The notes under the pieces were generated by a model that worked only from the letters and a program-made list of their open reading frames with translations, searched no databases and had not been told where the DNA came from. Below, one piece after another: positions 16,992-26,643 of a DNA stretch of 64,000 nt. The position numbers and the translations under genes are program-made. Source of the stretch: Pseudomonas sp. QTF5 (GTDB taxonomy: Bacteria; Pseudomonadota; Gammaproteobacteria; Pseudomonadales; Pseudomonadaceae); assembly GCF_000512695.2 (NCBI RefSeq), contig NZ_AZRW02000013.1:1-64000 (forward strand), in the 5' to 3' direction. Numbering within the stretch: position 1 is the first letter of the stretch; the number at the start of each line of letters is the position of its first letter.

Positions 16992-18521
16992 ATGGCATTA
17001 ATAAGTGAGGCGGCACACCGCAGAGCGAGATCAAAGCGTTGGTTAGGCCTAAGCGTGCTGATGCTGCCTGTGTTGCTGGTGACAGTTGACAATACGGTGC
17101 TTGGATTCGCGTTACCAAAAATTGCCGAGGCCCTGCGTCCGAGCGCTAGTCAGCAGTTGTGGATGATCGATGCTTATTCGCTGGTATTGGCGGGATTGCT
17201 GGTGTCGATGGGTAGTCTGGGAGATCGAATCGGTCATCGTAAGTTGTTGCTGGCCGGGTCTCTGGGGTTTGCCATTGTGTCGGTGCTAACCGCGTATTCC
17301 GATACCGCCACGCAACTGATTGCCGGGCGAGCTTGTATGGGCGTTTTCGGTGCAATGCTGATGCCCTCAACGCTGGCATTGATACGTTCGGTGTTCGAGG
17401 ACCGAGAAGAACGCAGGCTAGCAGTCGCGATCTGGGCTACGACGTTGACGGTCGGTTCGGCACTCGGTCCTTTGGTGGGCGGGGTATTGCTGGAGTTTTT
17501 CAGTTGGGGGTCTATTTTCCTGTTGGCGGTGCCCGTGTTGGTGCCACTGCTGGTATTGGGGCCATTGTTGTTGCCCGAGTCCGAGCGAGATGCTTCAGGA
17601 CCCTTGGATCCGATAAGCATCCTGCAATCGATGGTAGCCCTTGGTGCCATTGTTTATGGCATTAAACACAGCGCCAGTAATGGTATCGACTGGATGGCGC
17701 TGACAACATTTGCAGTAGGCGCAGTTGCGGGCTGGTTATTTGTGCGTCGACAGTTACGACTGCCAGTACCGCTGATGGACCTGAGTCTGTTTCGCAGTGG
17801 CACCTTTAGCGGCTCTGTCGCGATCAATTTGATGAGTCTCGCGTTTCTCGTCGGCTTCGTATTCTTTGCCACTCAGTTCCTGCAGATCGTTCTTCAGATG
17901 TCGCCCTTGAGTGCTAGCCTCGCGTTGGTCCCAGGTCAGATCATGGCGATAGTTGTGGGGATGGCGGTCGTGCCTGTTGCACAGCGATTACAGGTGCATG
18001 TGCTGATACCGATTCTGATGGCGTTTGCTGGGGCTGCGTTTTTGCTGGTCGCCAGCATGGGCAGTAGCCTGACCGTTCTAGTGGTGGCTTTTGCCTTGCT
18101 GAACATTGGCGTGGGGGCGATCGCGACGGTGTCCAATGATGTGATTTTGTCAGCCGCACCACCGGCAAAAGCGGGCGCTGCGTCGGCCATTAGCGAAACG
18201 GCCTATGAAGTGGGCGTAGTTTTGGGGACGACCGTGCTCGGCGGTCTCGTCACCGCCTACTATCGCGGTGCGTTGCAGCTTCCGGGGTTTCTGAGCGAAG
18301 TGCAGATGATGCTGGCGAGTGAGACGCTATCTGGCGCCCATCATGTGGCGGCAGGCTTGTCGGGTGACCAGGCAAGGGAATTGATGACGCAGGCGGGAAG
18401 GGCATTCGAAGGTGGGATCGGTTTGGTTTCGTGGGTGACGTTCGGCCTGGCACTCATGGCGATTTTGATTGCCTGGCGCACTCTGCGGACACCGAAAGCG
18501 CAATCTGCAGGGGGGCATTGA
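16992..18521 (+). CDS. MFS efflux transporter, DHA2 (14-helix) type
   Basis: A 509-residue inner-membrane protein with about 14 hydrophobic segments. Motif A is [20 protein letters not shown], and the first helix has [20 protein letters not shown], with the acidic D1 motif of the DHA2 family (LDxTVVNVALP). This places it near SmvA/QacA drug exporters that use the proton gradient. AAGGAG lies eight bases before the ATG. The drug or metabolite exported cannot be read from the sequence. There is no adjacent regulator. gor follows 106 bases downstream but has its own ribosome-binding site. Confidence 0.88.
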   Translation: MALISEAAHRRARSKRWLGLSVLMLPVLLVTVDNTVLGFALPKIAEALRPSASQQLWMIDAYSLVLAGLLVSMGSLGDRIGHRKLLLAGSLGFAIVSVLTAYSDTATQLIAGRACMGVFGAMLMPSTLALIRSVFEDREERRLAVAIWATTLTVGSALGPLVGGVLLEFFSWGSIFLLAVPVLVPLLVLGPLLLPESERDASGPLDPISILQSMVALGAIVYGIKHSASNGIDWMALTTFAVGAVAGWLFVRRQLRLPVPLMDLSLFRSGTFSGSVAINLMSLAFLVGFVFFATQFLQIVLQMSPLSASLALVPGQIMAIVVGMAVVPVAQRLQVHVLIPILMAFAGAAFLLVASMGSSLTVLVVAFALLNIGVGAIATVSNDVILSAAPPAKAGAASAISETAYEVGVVLGTTVLGGLVTAYYRGALQLPGFLSEVQMMLASETLSGAHHVAAGLSGDQARELMTQAGRAFEGGIGLVSWVTFGLALMAILIAWRTLRTPKAQSAGGH

Positions 18522-18627
18522 TCGAAGGCGAAGGTTGGGCCACGCATCGCACGGCCCGAGCATTTCGGCGCAATGCTTGCTCAACGGCCGTCCGCAGGTA
18601 TGCTGGTCACCTGCCGAGGAGATAGAA

Positions 18628-19986
18628 ATGGCCTACGATTTTGACCTATATGTGATTGGTGCCGGTTCCGGTGGTGTGCGGGCTGCGCGGTTTGCGGCCG
18701 GTTTTGGCGCGAAAGTCGCCGTGGCCGAGAGCCGCTACCTGGGCGGTACGTGTGTGAACGTCGGCTGCGTGCCGAAAAAATTGCTTGTCTACGGCGCGCA
18801 TTTCGCCGAAGACTTCGAGCAGTCACAAGGCTTCGGCTGGACCCCGGGTGAGGCGAAGTTCGACTGGGCGACGCTCATCGCCAACAAGGATCGCGAGATC
18901 AATCGCCTGAACGGCATCTATCGCAATCTGCTGGTCAACAGCGGTGTGACCTTGCATGAAGGTCACGCGAAAATCGTCGATCCGCATACCGTCGAGTTCG
19001 ATGGCAAACGTTACACCGCCAAAAACATCCTGATCGCTACCGGTGGCTGGCCGCAGATCCCGGAGATTCCGGGGCACGAGCACGCCATCAGTTCCAACCA
19101 GGCGTTCTTCCTAAAAGAACTGCCAAAGCGTGTTCTGGTGGTCGGTGGTGGTTACATTGCGGTGGAGTTTGCCGGGATTTTCCACGGGCTGGGTGCCGAG
19201 ACTACGCTGCTGTATCGCGGTGATCTGTTTCTGCGTGGCTTCGATAGTGCGGTGCGCAAGCATTTGCAGGAAGAGTTGACCAAGCGTGGCATGGACCTGC
19301 AATTCAATGCCGACATCGAGCGCATCGACAAGCAAGCCGATGGCAGCCTGAAAGCCACGCTCAAGGATGGTCGCGTACTGGAGGCGGACTGCGTGTTCTA
19401 CGCCACCGGTCGGCGTCCGATGCTCGACAATCTGGGGCTGGAAAACACCGGCGTCAAACTCGACAAGAAAGGTTTTGTCGAGGTCGATGAGCAGTATCAA
19501 ACCGCAGAGCCATCGATCCTGGCTCTGGGCGATGTGATTGGTCGGGTGCAGCTCACGCCGGTCGCGCTGGCCGAAGGCATGGCCGTGGCGCGGCGCTTGT
19601 TCAAGCCCGAGCAATATCGCCCGGTGGATTACAAGATGATCCCGACCGCAGTGTTCAGCTTGCCGAACATTGGCACTGTCGGCCTGACCGAAGAAGAGGC
19701 GCGAGAGGCCGGGCACGATGTGGTGATCTTCGAAAGCCGTTTCCGGCCGATGAAGCTGACCCTGACCGGGTGTCAGGAACGCACCTTGATGAAGTTGGTG
19801 GTGGACGCCAAGACTGACAAGGTCTTGGGCTGCCACATGGTCGGCCCGGAGGCCGGCGAGATCGTGCAAGGATTGGCGATTGCCCTGAAGGCGGGCGCAA
19901 CCAAGCGTGATTTCGACGAAACCATCGGCGTGCATCCGACGGCCGCCGAAGAGTTCGTCACCATGCGAACGCCGGTCGCGGGTTAA
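18628..19986 (+). CDS. gor: Glutathione-disulfide reductase
   Basis: Gor reduces glutathione disulfide with NADPH. The FAD-binding loop is [20 protein letters not shown], the redox pair is Cys42 and Cys47 in [15 protein letters not shown], the NADPH-binding loop is [20 protein letters not shown], and the C-terminal histidine-glutamate pair is in [15 protein letters not shown]. The start is the ATG at 18628 with GAGGAGATAG upstream. An earlier in-frame ATG would add 53 residues that precede the FAD motif and are not part of the family. Length 452 is normal. Its stop overlaps the stop of the convergent KfrA-like gene. Confidence 0.96.
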   Translation: MAYDFDLYVIGAGSGGVRAARFAAGFGAKVAVAESRYLGGTCVNVGCVPKKLLVYGAHFAEDFEQSQGFGWTPGEAKFDWATLIANKDREINRLNGIYRNLLVNSGVTLHEGHAKIVDPHTVEFDGKRYTAKNILIATGGWPQIPEIPGHEHAISSNQAFFLKELPKRVLVVGGGYIAVEFAGIFHGLGAETTLLYRGDLFLRGFDSAVRKHLQEELTKRGMDLQFNADIERIDKQADGSLKATLKDGRVLEADCVFYATGRRPMLDNLGLENTGVKLDKKGFVEVDEQYQTAEPSILALGDVIGRVQLTPVALAEGMAVARRLFKPEQYRPVDYKMIPTAVFSLPNIGTVGLTEEEAREAGHDVVIFESRFRPMKLTLTGCQERTLMKLVVDAKTDKVLGCHMVGPEAGEIVQGLAIALKAGATKRDFDETIGVHPTAAEEFVTMRTPVAG

Positions 19987-21002
19987 TCGTCCTTACGCGG
20001 CACTGATGCGTCTGGCCCTGTCGCAACGACAGCCGTCAGGCGCATGCTTTCATCCAGGCTGGCCTGCAACTTGATCAGTTCAACTTCCAGCGCTTTGTTG
20101 ATGTGCGACTGTTCGTCGTTGTTCTGCTTGAGTGACTGGCTTTCCAGCATGGCAATGCGCAAGCGTTCCTGGAGGAGGGTGCGTTCGCTGTCGATGCGGT
20201 TGACCTGTTCCAGCAGCTGATCCTGTCGGCTGTTGGTGTGCTTGAGTTGCTCTTGCGACAGGCTCAACTCCCGCAGCGTTCCACGGTTTTCCGTCAGTAA
20301 GCGCTCGTTGTCGCGATGCAGTTGGGTGATTTCATCCTGACGTACCAGTGCGCTTTGCTGCGCCTGACGCAACTCCATTTGAATCTGTTGCACCTGACCT
20401 TCGTGGCGGCGCTGTTCCTGCTCGCGCTGGTCTTTGACGGCGTTGCGGTAGTGTTCCAGTGCTTCGCGGGCGTGCAGGTGCTTTTCTTCCAGTGAGCGGA
20501 TCTGCTCGTCCTTGTCCTGCAAGCGTAATTCGAAATCTGCCAACGCCTGGTTCAGCCCGGCGTTGCGGGTTTGCTCGCTTTGCAGCATGGAGCGGATGTC
20601 GTGCAGTTCTGCCGATTCCTGAGTCAGCGCCAGGCTTTGAATTTCGTATTGCTGGTGCAATTCGGTATTGGCCTCGCGGGCCTCGTGCAGCTGGGTTTCC
20701 AAGTCTTTTCGTTGTTGCTCGAACTGTGCGCGCGCCTGGTCGATGGGCTCTTGTGCCTGTTCTTTCAGGCGTTGCGCCAGGCGCGACACCAGGCTTGTCA
20801 GCTCATCATCGATAGGCTCGGAAGGTGCTTGCGTGGGCTCGGCGCCGTCATCGAGCTCCTTCATATAGCGATGGATTGTGGTTTTTGAACCGGTATTGCC
20901 CATCTCGATCCGCACTGCGTCAATACTCGGGTGTTCGCCCCGGGCGAGGATTGCCGAGCGTGCCGCCTGCACCAGTGCCTTGTTTACGCCGCCACGTGCC
21001 AT
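19983..21002 (-). CDS. KfrA-like DNA-binding coiled-coil protein
   Basis: A 339-residue protein. The first 60 residues ([20 protein letters not shown], then [20 protein letters not shown]) match the KfrA N-terminal helix-turn-helix domain. Residues of about 70-325 are one long coiled coil rich in Q, E, R and L. Plasmid KfrA binds its own promoter and helps organise and segregate DNA; chromosomal versions are less understood. It is divergent from a tyrosine recombinase, and a perfect 14-bp palindrome lies in the shared promoter (21026-21039), a likely operator. The stop codon overlaps that of gor. Confidence 0.82.
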   Translation of the reverse strand: MARGGVNKALVQAARSAILARGEHPSIDAVRIEMGNTGSKTTIHRYMKELDDGAEPTQAPSEPIDDELTSLVSRLAQRLKEQAQEPIDQARAQFEQQRKDLETQLHEAREANTELHQQYEIQSLALTQESAELHDIRSMLQSEQTRNAGLNQALADFELRLQDKDEQIRSLEEKHLHAREALEHYRNAVKDQREQEQRRHEGQVQQIQMELRQAQQSALVRQDEITQLHRDNERLLTENRGTLRELSLSQEQLKHTNSRQDQLLEQVNRIDSERTLLQERLRIAMLESQSLKQNNDEQSHINKALEVELIKLQASLDESMRLTAVVATGPDASVPRKDD

Positions 21003-21025
21003 GTGTTCTCCTACGATTTGATACT

Positions 21026-21060
21026 GTGGTACGTACCACTAATATACGCACTGTACCATG
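21026..21060. promoter_or_regulatory. Palindromic operator between the KfrA-like gene and the recombinase
   Basis: GTGGTACGTACCAC is a perfect 14-bp palindrome. A second half-like GTACCAT follows at 21053. The palindrome overlaps a TAATAT that could serve as a -10. Position and symmetry suggest autoregulation by the KfrA-like protein. Confidence 0.6.
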
Positions 21061-21179
21061 ATGCGAATAAAGTTAAAATCCTATGCTTAATCATGCGGGA
21101 TATACTGGTATTACCCCGTGTGATGAGCTGTAATTCGAGTTTTACCCGCCAGAGCGGTACGTTTTTGAGAAGTGAGCCC

Positions 21180-22118
21180 ATGACCGAGCTGGATCGTTAC
21201 CTGCAAGCCGCCACGCGCGACAACACCCGTCGCAGCTATCGCGCGGCCATCGAGCATTTCGAAGTCAGTTGGGGCGGGTTCCTGCCGGCGACCGCCGATA
21301 GCGTGGCGCGTTATCTCGTGGCCCACGCGGGCGTGCTGTCGATCAACACCTTGAAGTTGCGCTTGTCCGCGTTGGCCCAGTGGCACAACAGTCAGGGTTT
21401 CGCCGATCCCACCAAGGCGCCCGTGGTGCGCAAAGTGTTCAAGGGCATTCGTGCGCTGCACCCGGCCCAGGAAAAACAGGCCGAGCCGTTGCAGCTTCAG
21501 CATCTGGAGCAAGTGGTGGCCTGGCTGGAGCAGGAAGCGCAAACCGCCAAGGCGCAGGGCGATCAACCGGGTTTGTTGCGGGCGCGGCGCGACACGGCGC
21601 TGATCCTGCTGGGCTTCTGGCGCGGTTTTCGTAGCGATGAGTTGTGCCGCGTGCAGATTGAACATGTGCGGGCCAGCGCCGGCTCAGGCATCACCCTCTA
21701 CCTGCCTAGCAGCAAGAGCGACCGCGAGAACCTTGGCCAGACGTATCAGACGCCGGCCTTGCAGCGCCTGTGTCCGGTGCAGGCCTATATCCAATGGATC
21801 ACTGAAGCGGCATTGGTCCGCGGGCCGGTGTTCCGGGGTATCGACCGCTGGGGCCATTTGAGCGAGGAGGGCCTGCACGCCAATAGCGTGATCCCGTTGT
21901 TGCGCCAGGCCCTGGAGCGCGCCGGTATTGCGGCCGAGCACTACACCAGTCACTCCTTGCGTCGTGGTTTTGCCACCTGGGCCCATCAGAGCGGTTGGGA
22001 TTTGAAGTCGTTGATGAGTTATGTGGGCTGGAAGGATATGAAGTCGGCCATGCGCTATGTTGAAGCCAGCCCGTTTCTCGGGATGACCCGAATCGCTGAA
22101 AAGCCGTTGACACCATAG
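21180..22118 (+). CDS. Tyrosine recombinase/integrase
   Basis: With the ATG at 21180 the protein has 312 residues: a SAM-like core-binding domain (MTELDRYLQAATRDNTRRSY, TADSVARYLVAHAGVLSINT) and a catalytic domain. Catalytic residues visible are the first Arg in FWRGFRSDELCRV, His and Arg in HSLRRGFATWAH, a Trp in the second-histidine position (YVGWKDMKSAMRY), and the nucleophile Tyr of MRYVE. An open frame extends 83 codons upstream, but that part overlaps the operator and is unlike the family. No mobile element borders are seen around it, and it is paired with the KfrA-like gene. Its target site is unknown. Confidence 0.85.
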   Translation: MTELDRYLQAATRDNTRRSYRAAIEHFEVSWGGFLPATADSVARYLVAHAGVLSINTLKLRLSALAQWHNSQGFADPTKAPVVRKVFKGIRALHPAQEKQAEPLQLQHLEQVVAWLEQEAQTAKAQGDQPGLLRARRDTALILLGFWRGFRSDELCRVQIEHVRASAGSGITLYLPSSKSDRENLGQTYQTPALQRLCPVQAYIQWITEAALVRGPVFRGIDRWGHLSEEGLHANSVIPLLRQALERAGIAAEHYTSHSLRRGFATWAHQSGWDLKSLMSYVGWKDMKSAMRYVEASPFLGMTRIAEKPLTP

Positions 22119-22256
22119 ATCACGTTTTCTTCTATTAATACGCTCGGCTAATAGCGAAAACCAATCAGCAGCATCAGGTTTGCCAATGAGCCAACCGGCG
22201 ATCGACTGAGTAGGATTCACTCCATCAACTTCTTAACCCCTGACGGAGAGTCATCG

Positions 22257-22820
22257 ATGCCTATCATCAACAGCCAAGTTAAACCGTTCAAAGCTGACGC
22301 CTTTAAAAATGGCGACTTCGTAAAAGTGTCGGACGCTGACCTGAAAGGCAAGTGGTCTGTCGTGTTCTTCTACCCGGCTGACTTCACCTTCGTTTGCCCG
22401 ACCGAACTGGAAGACCTGGCTGACAACTACGCCGAGTTCGAGAAACTGGGCGTCGAGATCTACAGCGTTTCCACTGACACCCACTTTGCCCACGCTGCCT
22501 GGCACAACACTTCGCCAGCCATCGGCAAAATCCAGTACACCATGATCGGCGACCCGACTCATGTCATCTCCCGCAACTTCGACGTGCTGATCGAAGAAGC
22601 GGGTCTGGCTGACCGTGGCACCTTCGTGATCAACCCGGAAGGCCAGATCAAAATCGTTGAACTCAACGACGGCGGTGTAGGTCGTGACGCTTCCGAGCTG
22701 CTGCGCAAAATCAAGGCCGCTCAGTACGTTGCTGCTCACCCAGGCCAGGTTTGCCCAGCCAAGTGGAAAGAAGGCGAGGCCACTCTGGCTCCGTCTCTGG
22801 ACCTGGTCGGCAAGATCTAA
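22257..22820 (+). CDS. ahpC: Alkyl hydroperoxide reductase subunit C (peroxiredoxin)
   Basis: AhpC reduces H2O2 and organic peroxides in the cytoplasm. The peroxidatic Cys47 is in [20 protein letters not shown] and the resolving Cys166 in [10 protein letters not shown], as in the E. coli enzyme (187 residues, the same length). GGAGAG lies before the ATG. AhpF, its reductase, follows 136 bases downstream, behind a hairpin terminator that should lower ahpF transcription relative to ahpC. Confidence 0.97.
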   Translation: MPIINSQVKPFKADAFKNGDFVKVSDADLKGKWSVVFFYPADFTFVCPTELEDLADNYAEFEKLGVEIYSVSTDTHFAHAAWHNTSPAIGKIQYTMIGDPTHVISRNFDVLIEEAGLADRGTFVINPEGQIKIVELNDGGVGRDASELLRKIKAAQYVAAHPGQVCPAKWKEGEATLAPSLDLVGKI

Positions 22821-22885
22821 GTCTGTGACGCGCTTCATCAGGGCGGAACTCCGCACCTCCTAAGTAAGCTGCACCGCCCTTAAAA

Positions 22886-22920
22886 AACGCCCGGGCGAGA
22901 TTCGCTCGGGCGTTTTTTTT
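22886..22920 (+). terminator. Hairpin terminator between ahpC and ahpF
   Basis: ACGCCCG and CGGGCGT flank a G/C-rich loop with further pairing (GGCGA/TCGCT) and are followed by eight T. It lies between two genes whose products act together, so it probably works as a partial terminator. Confidence 0.85.
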
Positions 22921-22956
22921 CGACTTCTTTTTATCGAATACATGGAAATCGCCCGT

Positions 22957-24519
22957 ATGTTGGACGCCAATCTTAAAGCCCAGTTGAAATCGTACCTGGA
23001 ACGGGTCACCCAGCCGATCGAGATCGTTGCCTCCCTCGACGACGGTGCGAAATCCCAGGAAATGCTCGCATTACTCAAAGACGTTGCCAGTCTTTCCACC
23101 CAGATTACGTTGCTCGACAACGGTGATGATGCGCGTAAACCATCGTTCTCGATCAACCGCCCAGGGGCCGATATCAGCCTGCGTTTTGCCGGTATCCCGA
23201 TGGGCCACGAATTCACTTCACTGGTGCTGGCCCTGCTGCAAGTCGGCGGGCACCCTTCGAAGGCCAGTATCGAAGTGATCGAACAGATCCGCTCGCTCAA
23301 AGGCGAGTTCAACTTCGAGACTTACTTCTCGCTGTCCTGCCAGAACTGCCCGGACGTGGTCCAGGCATTGAACCTGATGGCTGTACTGAACCCGAACATC
23401 CGCCACGTCGCCATCGACGGCGCGCTGTTTCAGGCTGAAGTCGACGAGCGCCAGATCATGGCCGTTCCAAGCATTTACCTGAATGGCGTCAACTTTGGCC
23501 AGGGCCGCATGGGCCTCGAAGAGATTCTCGCCAAGATCGACACCAGCGGCATCGAGCGTCAGGCCGAGAAAATCAGCGCCAAAGAAGCCTTTGATGTACT
23601 GGTCGTCGGCGGTGGCCCGGCCGGTGCTTCGGCGGCGATCTACGCTGCTCGCAAAGGCATTCGCACCGGTGTGGCGGCTGAACGTTTTGGTGGTCAGGTG
23701 CTCGACACCATGGCCATCGAGAACTTCATCTCCGTGCAGGAAACCGAAGGGCCGAAACTGGCCGTGGCGCTGGAAGAACACGTCAAGCAGTACGACGTGG
23801 ACATCATGAACCTGCAACGCGCCGACAAGCTGGTGCCAGGCAAAAATGGCGAACTGCACGAAATCCATTTCGCCAGCGGTGCGTCCTTGAAAGCCAAAAC
23901 CGTTATTTTGGCGACCGGTGCCCGGTGGCGTGAAATGAACGTTCCGGGTGAGCAGCAATACCGCAACAAGGGCGTTGCGTACTGCCCGCACTGTGACGGT
24001 CCGCTGTTCAAAGGTAAGCGTGTGGCGGTGATCGGTGGCGGTAACTCAGGCGTCGAAGCGGCTATCGACCTGGCCGGTATCGTGTCCCACGTGACCCTGC
24101 TGGAGTTCGACGTCCAACTGCGCGCCGATGCAGTGTTGCAGCGCAAGTTGCACAGCCTGCCGAACGTCACCGTAATCACCAGTGCGCAAACCACTGAAGT
24201 GACTGGCGACGGCCAAAAGGTCAACGGCCTGCGCTACAAGGATCGCCAGTCGGACGAGTTGCGCACGGTCGAGCTGGAAGGGATTTTCGTGCAGATCGGT
24301 CTGCTGCCTAACACCGATTGGCTCAAAGGCACCATCGAGCTGTCGCCGCGCGGCGAGATCATTGTCGATGCCCGCGGTGAAACGTCGATGCCCGGCGTGT
24401 TCGCGGCAGGTGACGTGACCACCGTGCCGTACAAGCAAATCGTGATTGCGGTGGGCGAGGGCGCCAAGGCTTCCCTGAGCGCATTCGATCACTTGATCCG
24501 CACCTCGGCGCCTGCATAA
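22957..24519 (+). CDS. ahpF: Alkyl hydroperoxide reductase subunit F
   Basis: AhpF passes electrons from NADH through FAD and two disulfides to AhpC. The N-terminal thioredoxin-like domain has the CxxC pair in [16 protein letters not shown] (Cys128, Cys131). The FAD loop is [20 protein letters not shown], the second redox pair is in [15 protein letters not shown], and the NADH loop is [20 protein letters not shown]. The ATG at 22957 ([14 protein letters not shown]) gives 520 residues and matches the E. coli start. An ATG at 22942 adds five residues. Confidence 0.96.
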   Translation: MLDANLKAQLKSYLERVTQPIEIVASLDDGAKSQEMLALLKDVASLSTQITLLDNGDDARKPSFSINRPGADISLRFAGIPMGHEFTSLVLALLQVGGHPSKASIEVIEQIRSLKGEFNFETYFSLSCQNCPDVVQALNLMAVLNPNIRHVAIDGALFQAEVDERQIMAVPSIYLNGVNFGQGRMGLEEILAKIDTSGIERQAEKISAKEAFDVLVVGGGPAGASAAIYAARKGIRTGVAAERFGGQVLDTMAIENFISVQETEGPKLAVALEEHVKQYDVDIMNLQRADKLVPGKNGELHEIHFASGASLKAKTVILATGARWREMNVPGEQQYRNKGVAYCPHCDGPLFKGKRVAVIGGGNSGVEAAIDLAGIVSHVTLLEFDVQLRADAVLQRKLHSLPNVTVITSAQTTEVTGDGQKVNGLRYKDRQSDELRTVELEGIFVQIGLLPNTDWLKGTIELSPRGEIIVDARGETSMPGVFAAGDVTTVPYKQIVIAVGEGAKASLSAFDHLIRTSAPA

Positions 24520-24540
24520 ACGCCGACGCTGAAAACACAA

Positions 24541-24570
24541 AACCCCATGAGCGATCATGGGGTTTTTTGT
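24541..24570 (+). terminator. Rho-independent terminator of ahpF
   Basis: AACCCCATGA, loop GCGA, TCATGGGGTT, then six T. Confidence 0.9.
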
Positions 24571-24588
24571 GTCTTGCACACGCCCAAT

Positions 24589-24677
24589 GTGGGAGCGGGC
24601 TTGCTCGCGAAGGCGGACTGTCAGCCAGCATCACTGGTGAATAACACACCGCTTTCGCGAGCAAGCCCGCTCCCACA
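24589..24677. repeat. REPIN
   Basis: GTGGGAGCGGGCTTGCTCGC and its inverted copy GCGAGCAAGCCCGCTCCCAC are perfect arms about 50 bases apart. Confidence 0.9.
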
Positions 24678-24695
24678 GGGAGTCTGCGGTGGGGT

Positions 24696-25217
24696 TTACA
24701 TCGGTGCAGGCTGAATAATTTCGACCCAGTAACCATCCGGGTCCTTGATAAAGGCCAGGCTCTTCATGCGACCGTCGTTCAGGCGTTTCTGGAAATCGCA
24801 GCCCAGCGCTTCGAAGCGCTCGCATGCGGCACGAATGTCCGGCACCGAAATGCAGATATGGCCGAAGCCGCGTGGGTCGGTGTTGCCATTGTGATAGGCG
24901 AAATCCGCGTCGTTCTCGGTGCCGTGGTTGTGGGTCAGCTCGAGAATGCCGGGGATCGATTTCATCCACTCGGTGCGAGCAGCGGCATCGGCCGGGATCT
25001 GGTTTTTATCGACCAGCGCCAGGAAATACAGGCTGAACTCGGCTTCCGGGAAATCGCGTTTTTCCACCAGCGAAAAACCCAGGACGCGGGTGTAGAAGTC
25101 CAGGGACTGGGTGATGTCTTTGACCCGCAACATGGTGTGGTTGAAGACGAATTTCTGGGTGGCGGTGTCGGGTTGGGCGGTCACACCGGGAAAGGTGTTG
25201 AGTTCGTGCAGGCTCAT
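24696..25217 (-). CDS. gloA: Lactoylglutathione lyase (glyoxalase I)
   Basis: Glyoxalase I converts the methylglyoxal-glutathione hemithioacetal to S-lactoylglutathione. The 173-residue protein has two VOC modules: FVFNHTMLRVKDITQSLDFY with YTRVLGFSLVEKRDFPEAEF, and GILELTHNHGTENDADFAYH with GFGHICISVPDIRAACERFE and KDPDGYWVEIIQP. Metal ligands are the His of NHTML, Glu of ILELTHN, His of GFGHI and Glu of YWVEI. At 173 residues it is of the longer zinc-type class rather than the 135-residue nickel type of E. coli. The ATG at 25217 has GGAGG upstream. Confidence 0.94.
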   Translation of the reverse strand: MSLHELNTFPGVTAQPDTATQKFVFNHTMLRVKDITQSLDFYTRVLGFSLVEKRDFPEAEFSLYFLALVDKNQIPADAAARTEWMKSIPGILELTHNHGTENDADFAYHNGNTDPRGFGHICISVPDIRAACERFEALGCDFQKRLNDGRMKSLAFIKDPDGYWVEIIQPAPM

Positions 25218-25354
25218 GGGCCCTCCGGAAAACAAGCTAAGAATGCTCACAATGATACGCAACGGCTCTGGCATCGCCAAACCAAAACCGCAGGCTTGCC
25301 TGACAGCCGGGTGAGGCTCAGACTTTGCCCCTCAATCTGTGAGTGTTCATTGCA

Positions 25355-25879
25355 ATGATCCGATCCTGTCAATTGATGTTCGTCCTGATGTGTTTGCTTT
25401 CAGGTGTTACCAGTGCTCATGCAGAGGCTCCGGTCATCACCTGGCCAAATGGATGGACCGTCGAGGCTGTCCCCCAAGACGAGGCTAAACCGCAGGTATC
25501 CCGGCAACGCGCGGTAAAAAACGATCAGGACGGTGCACCGGTGATGGTGATGGAATTGACCATGACTCAAGTGGAAAGCGGTCACCAGGTGAACCTGGAA
25601 GGCGTGCTGCTGGAAATGCGCAAGTCGGTGCAAAAGGACTTTTTTCAGAGTGGGTATCAGAGCGTTTGCACTAAAATTCACCCGACTACCTTGAGCCGGC
25701 TATCGGCGCTGGAAACTACCTGCACGATTACGCAGAACGGTCGACATGTGCTGTCTCAAACATTGGTGGCTGCGGTGGACGCCGATAAAGCCTATGTTCT
25801 TTCCTATGCAGGGGAGGCAGCGGCTTATCAGGCAAGTCAGGACGACATAGAGGCTGCTCGAAACAGCTTGAAACTTTAG
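25355..25879 (+). CDS. Secreted hypothetical protein, possibly DUF4946
   Basis: The 174-residue product starts MIRSCQLMFVLMCLLSGVTS, a signal peptide with likely cleavage after AHA, and continues VITWPNGWTVEAVPQDEAKP and PVMVMELTMTQVESGHQVNL. The pattern WP-GW followed by paired strands fits the small Pseudomonas periplasmic DUF4946 group as I remember it. Two cysteines (SVCTK, ETTCTI) could form a disulfide. A GTG four codons earlier is an alternative start. A bidirectional terminator follows at 26001-26031. Function unknown. Confidence 0.65.
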   Translation: MIRSCQLMFVLMCLLSGVTSAHAEAPVITWPNGWTVEAVPQDEAKPQVSRQRAVKNDQDGAPVMVMELTMTQVESGHQVNLEGVLLEMRKSVQKDFFQSGYQSVCTKIHPTTLSRLSALETTCTITQNGRHVLSQTLVAAVDADKAYVLSYAGEAAAYQASQDDIEAARNSLKL

Positions 25880-26000
25880 TTTATGGTTTGCGTATCAGTA
25901 GATTTCAGCGTGTTCGGCATTTTTTAGATAGCCAAAGGGATTAAGCATAAAGTTGGTCGGTATGTAATGAATTGATCGACGACTATTAGACGTCATCCAT

Positions 26001-26031
26001 GAAAAAGCCCTGCATTGGCAGGGCTTTTTTA
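26001..26031. terminator. Bidirectional terminator
   Basis: AAAAAGCCCTGC, loop ATTG, GCAGGGCTTTTTT. It is symmetric with A/T runs on both sides and serves the convergent genes at 25355-25879 and 26045-26410. Confidence 0.9.
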
Positions 26032-26044
26032 TGACCGCGAGCGC

Positions 26045-26410
26045 TTAGCCGCGCAGCCAGGAATCAACGGTAGCGGCCCCGTATTGTTCCTTCCAGGCTT
26101 TCAGGCCGCGGTGGTTGCCGCCCTTGGTTTCAATCAGTTCACCGGTGTGCGGGTTCTGATAAACCTTGACCACGCGAGCGCGGCGGGTTTTAGGCGCTGC
26201 TGCCTGCTGCAGGCCGGATTTCGCCGGGTTCGGATCGAGGATGGCGATGATGTCGCGCAAGCTCTTGCCGTAGGTTTTCATCAGCCCCTGGAGCTTTTCT
26301 TCGAATTCGATTTCTTTCTTGAGCCCGGCATCATTCTTCAGTGATTCCAACTGCTTGAGCTGTTCTTGAAGAGCCTTTTCAGCTGCACGGAATTCAGCGA
26401 GTCTGGACAA
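26045..26410 (-). CDS. mvaU: H-NS-family xenogeneic silencer MvaU/MvaT type, TTG start
   Basis: The 121-residue protein reads (M)SRLAEFRAAEKALQEQLKQL, an N-terminal oligomerising coiled coil, then a linker, and a C-terminal AT-rich-DNA-binding domain: VVKVYQNPHTGELIETKGGN followed by HRGLKAWKEQYGAATVDSWL. The G-G-N-H loop is the minor-groove element of MvaT proteins. The start is a TTG at 26410 with GGAG eight bases upstream; upstream in-frame ATGs would disrupt the helix and lie too far from a Shine-Dalgarno sequence. Such proteins silence horizontally acquired genes. The choice between MvaT, MvaU and MvaV names is not certain. Confidence 0.88.
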   Translation of the reverse strand: MSRLAEFRAAEKALQEQLKQLESLKNDAGLKKEIEFEEKLQGLMKTYGKSLRDIIAILDPNPAKSGLQQAAAPKTRRARVVKVYQNPHTGELIETKGGNHRGLKAWKEQYGAATVDSWLRG

Positions 26411-26643
26411 TATCTTTACTCCAATAGTGTGTTTGGCTGATACCAACCGCAAACAAAGCTATAAGCCAAGAGCCTTGAAGCGACTCGGTGATAATGGCGC
26501 ACCTGCCAGTTCTGCACAGGTATGAAAAATTGTAGTAGTTAATTGACCAAGAGTAAATCCTGACTTTTTCTTCATGTAACAAGAGTAGACTTTTGATTCA
26601 ATTTGGTGCGCACCATCATGGCTTCGATGCTTGAAGTGGTTAG

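Noticed and set aside
22100..22160. ATAG and CTAT words before ahpC as an OxyR site
   Set aside because: The spacing (13 and 15 bases between half-sites) does not fit the regular OxyR pattern of seven-base spacers, so I do not call it.
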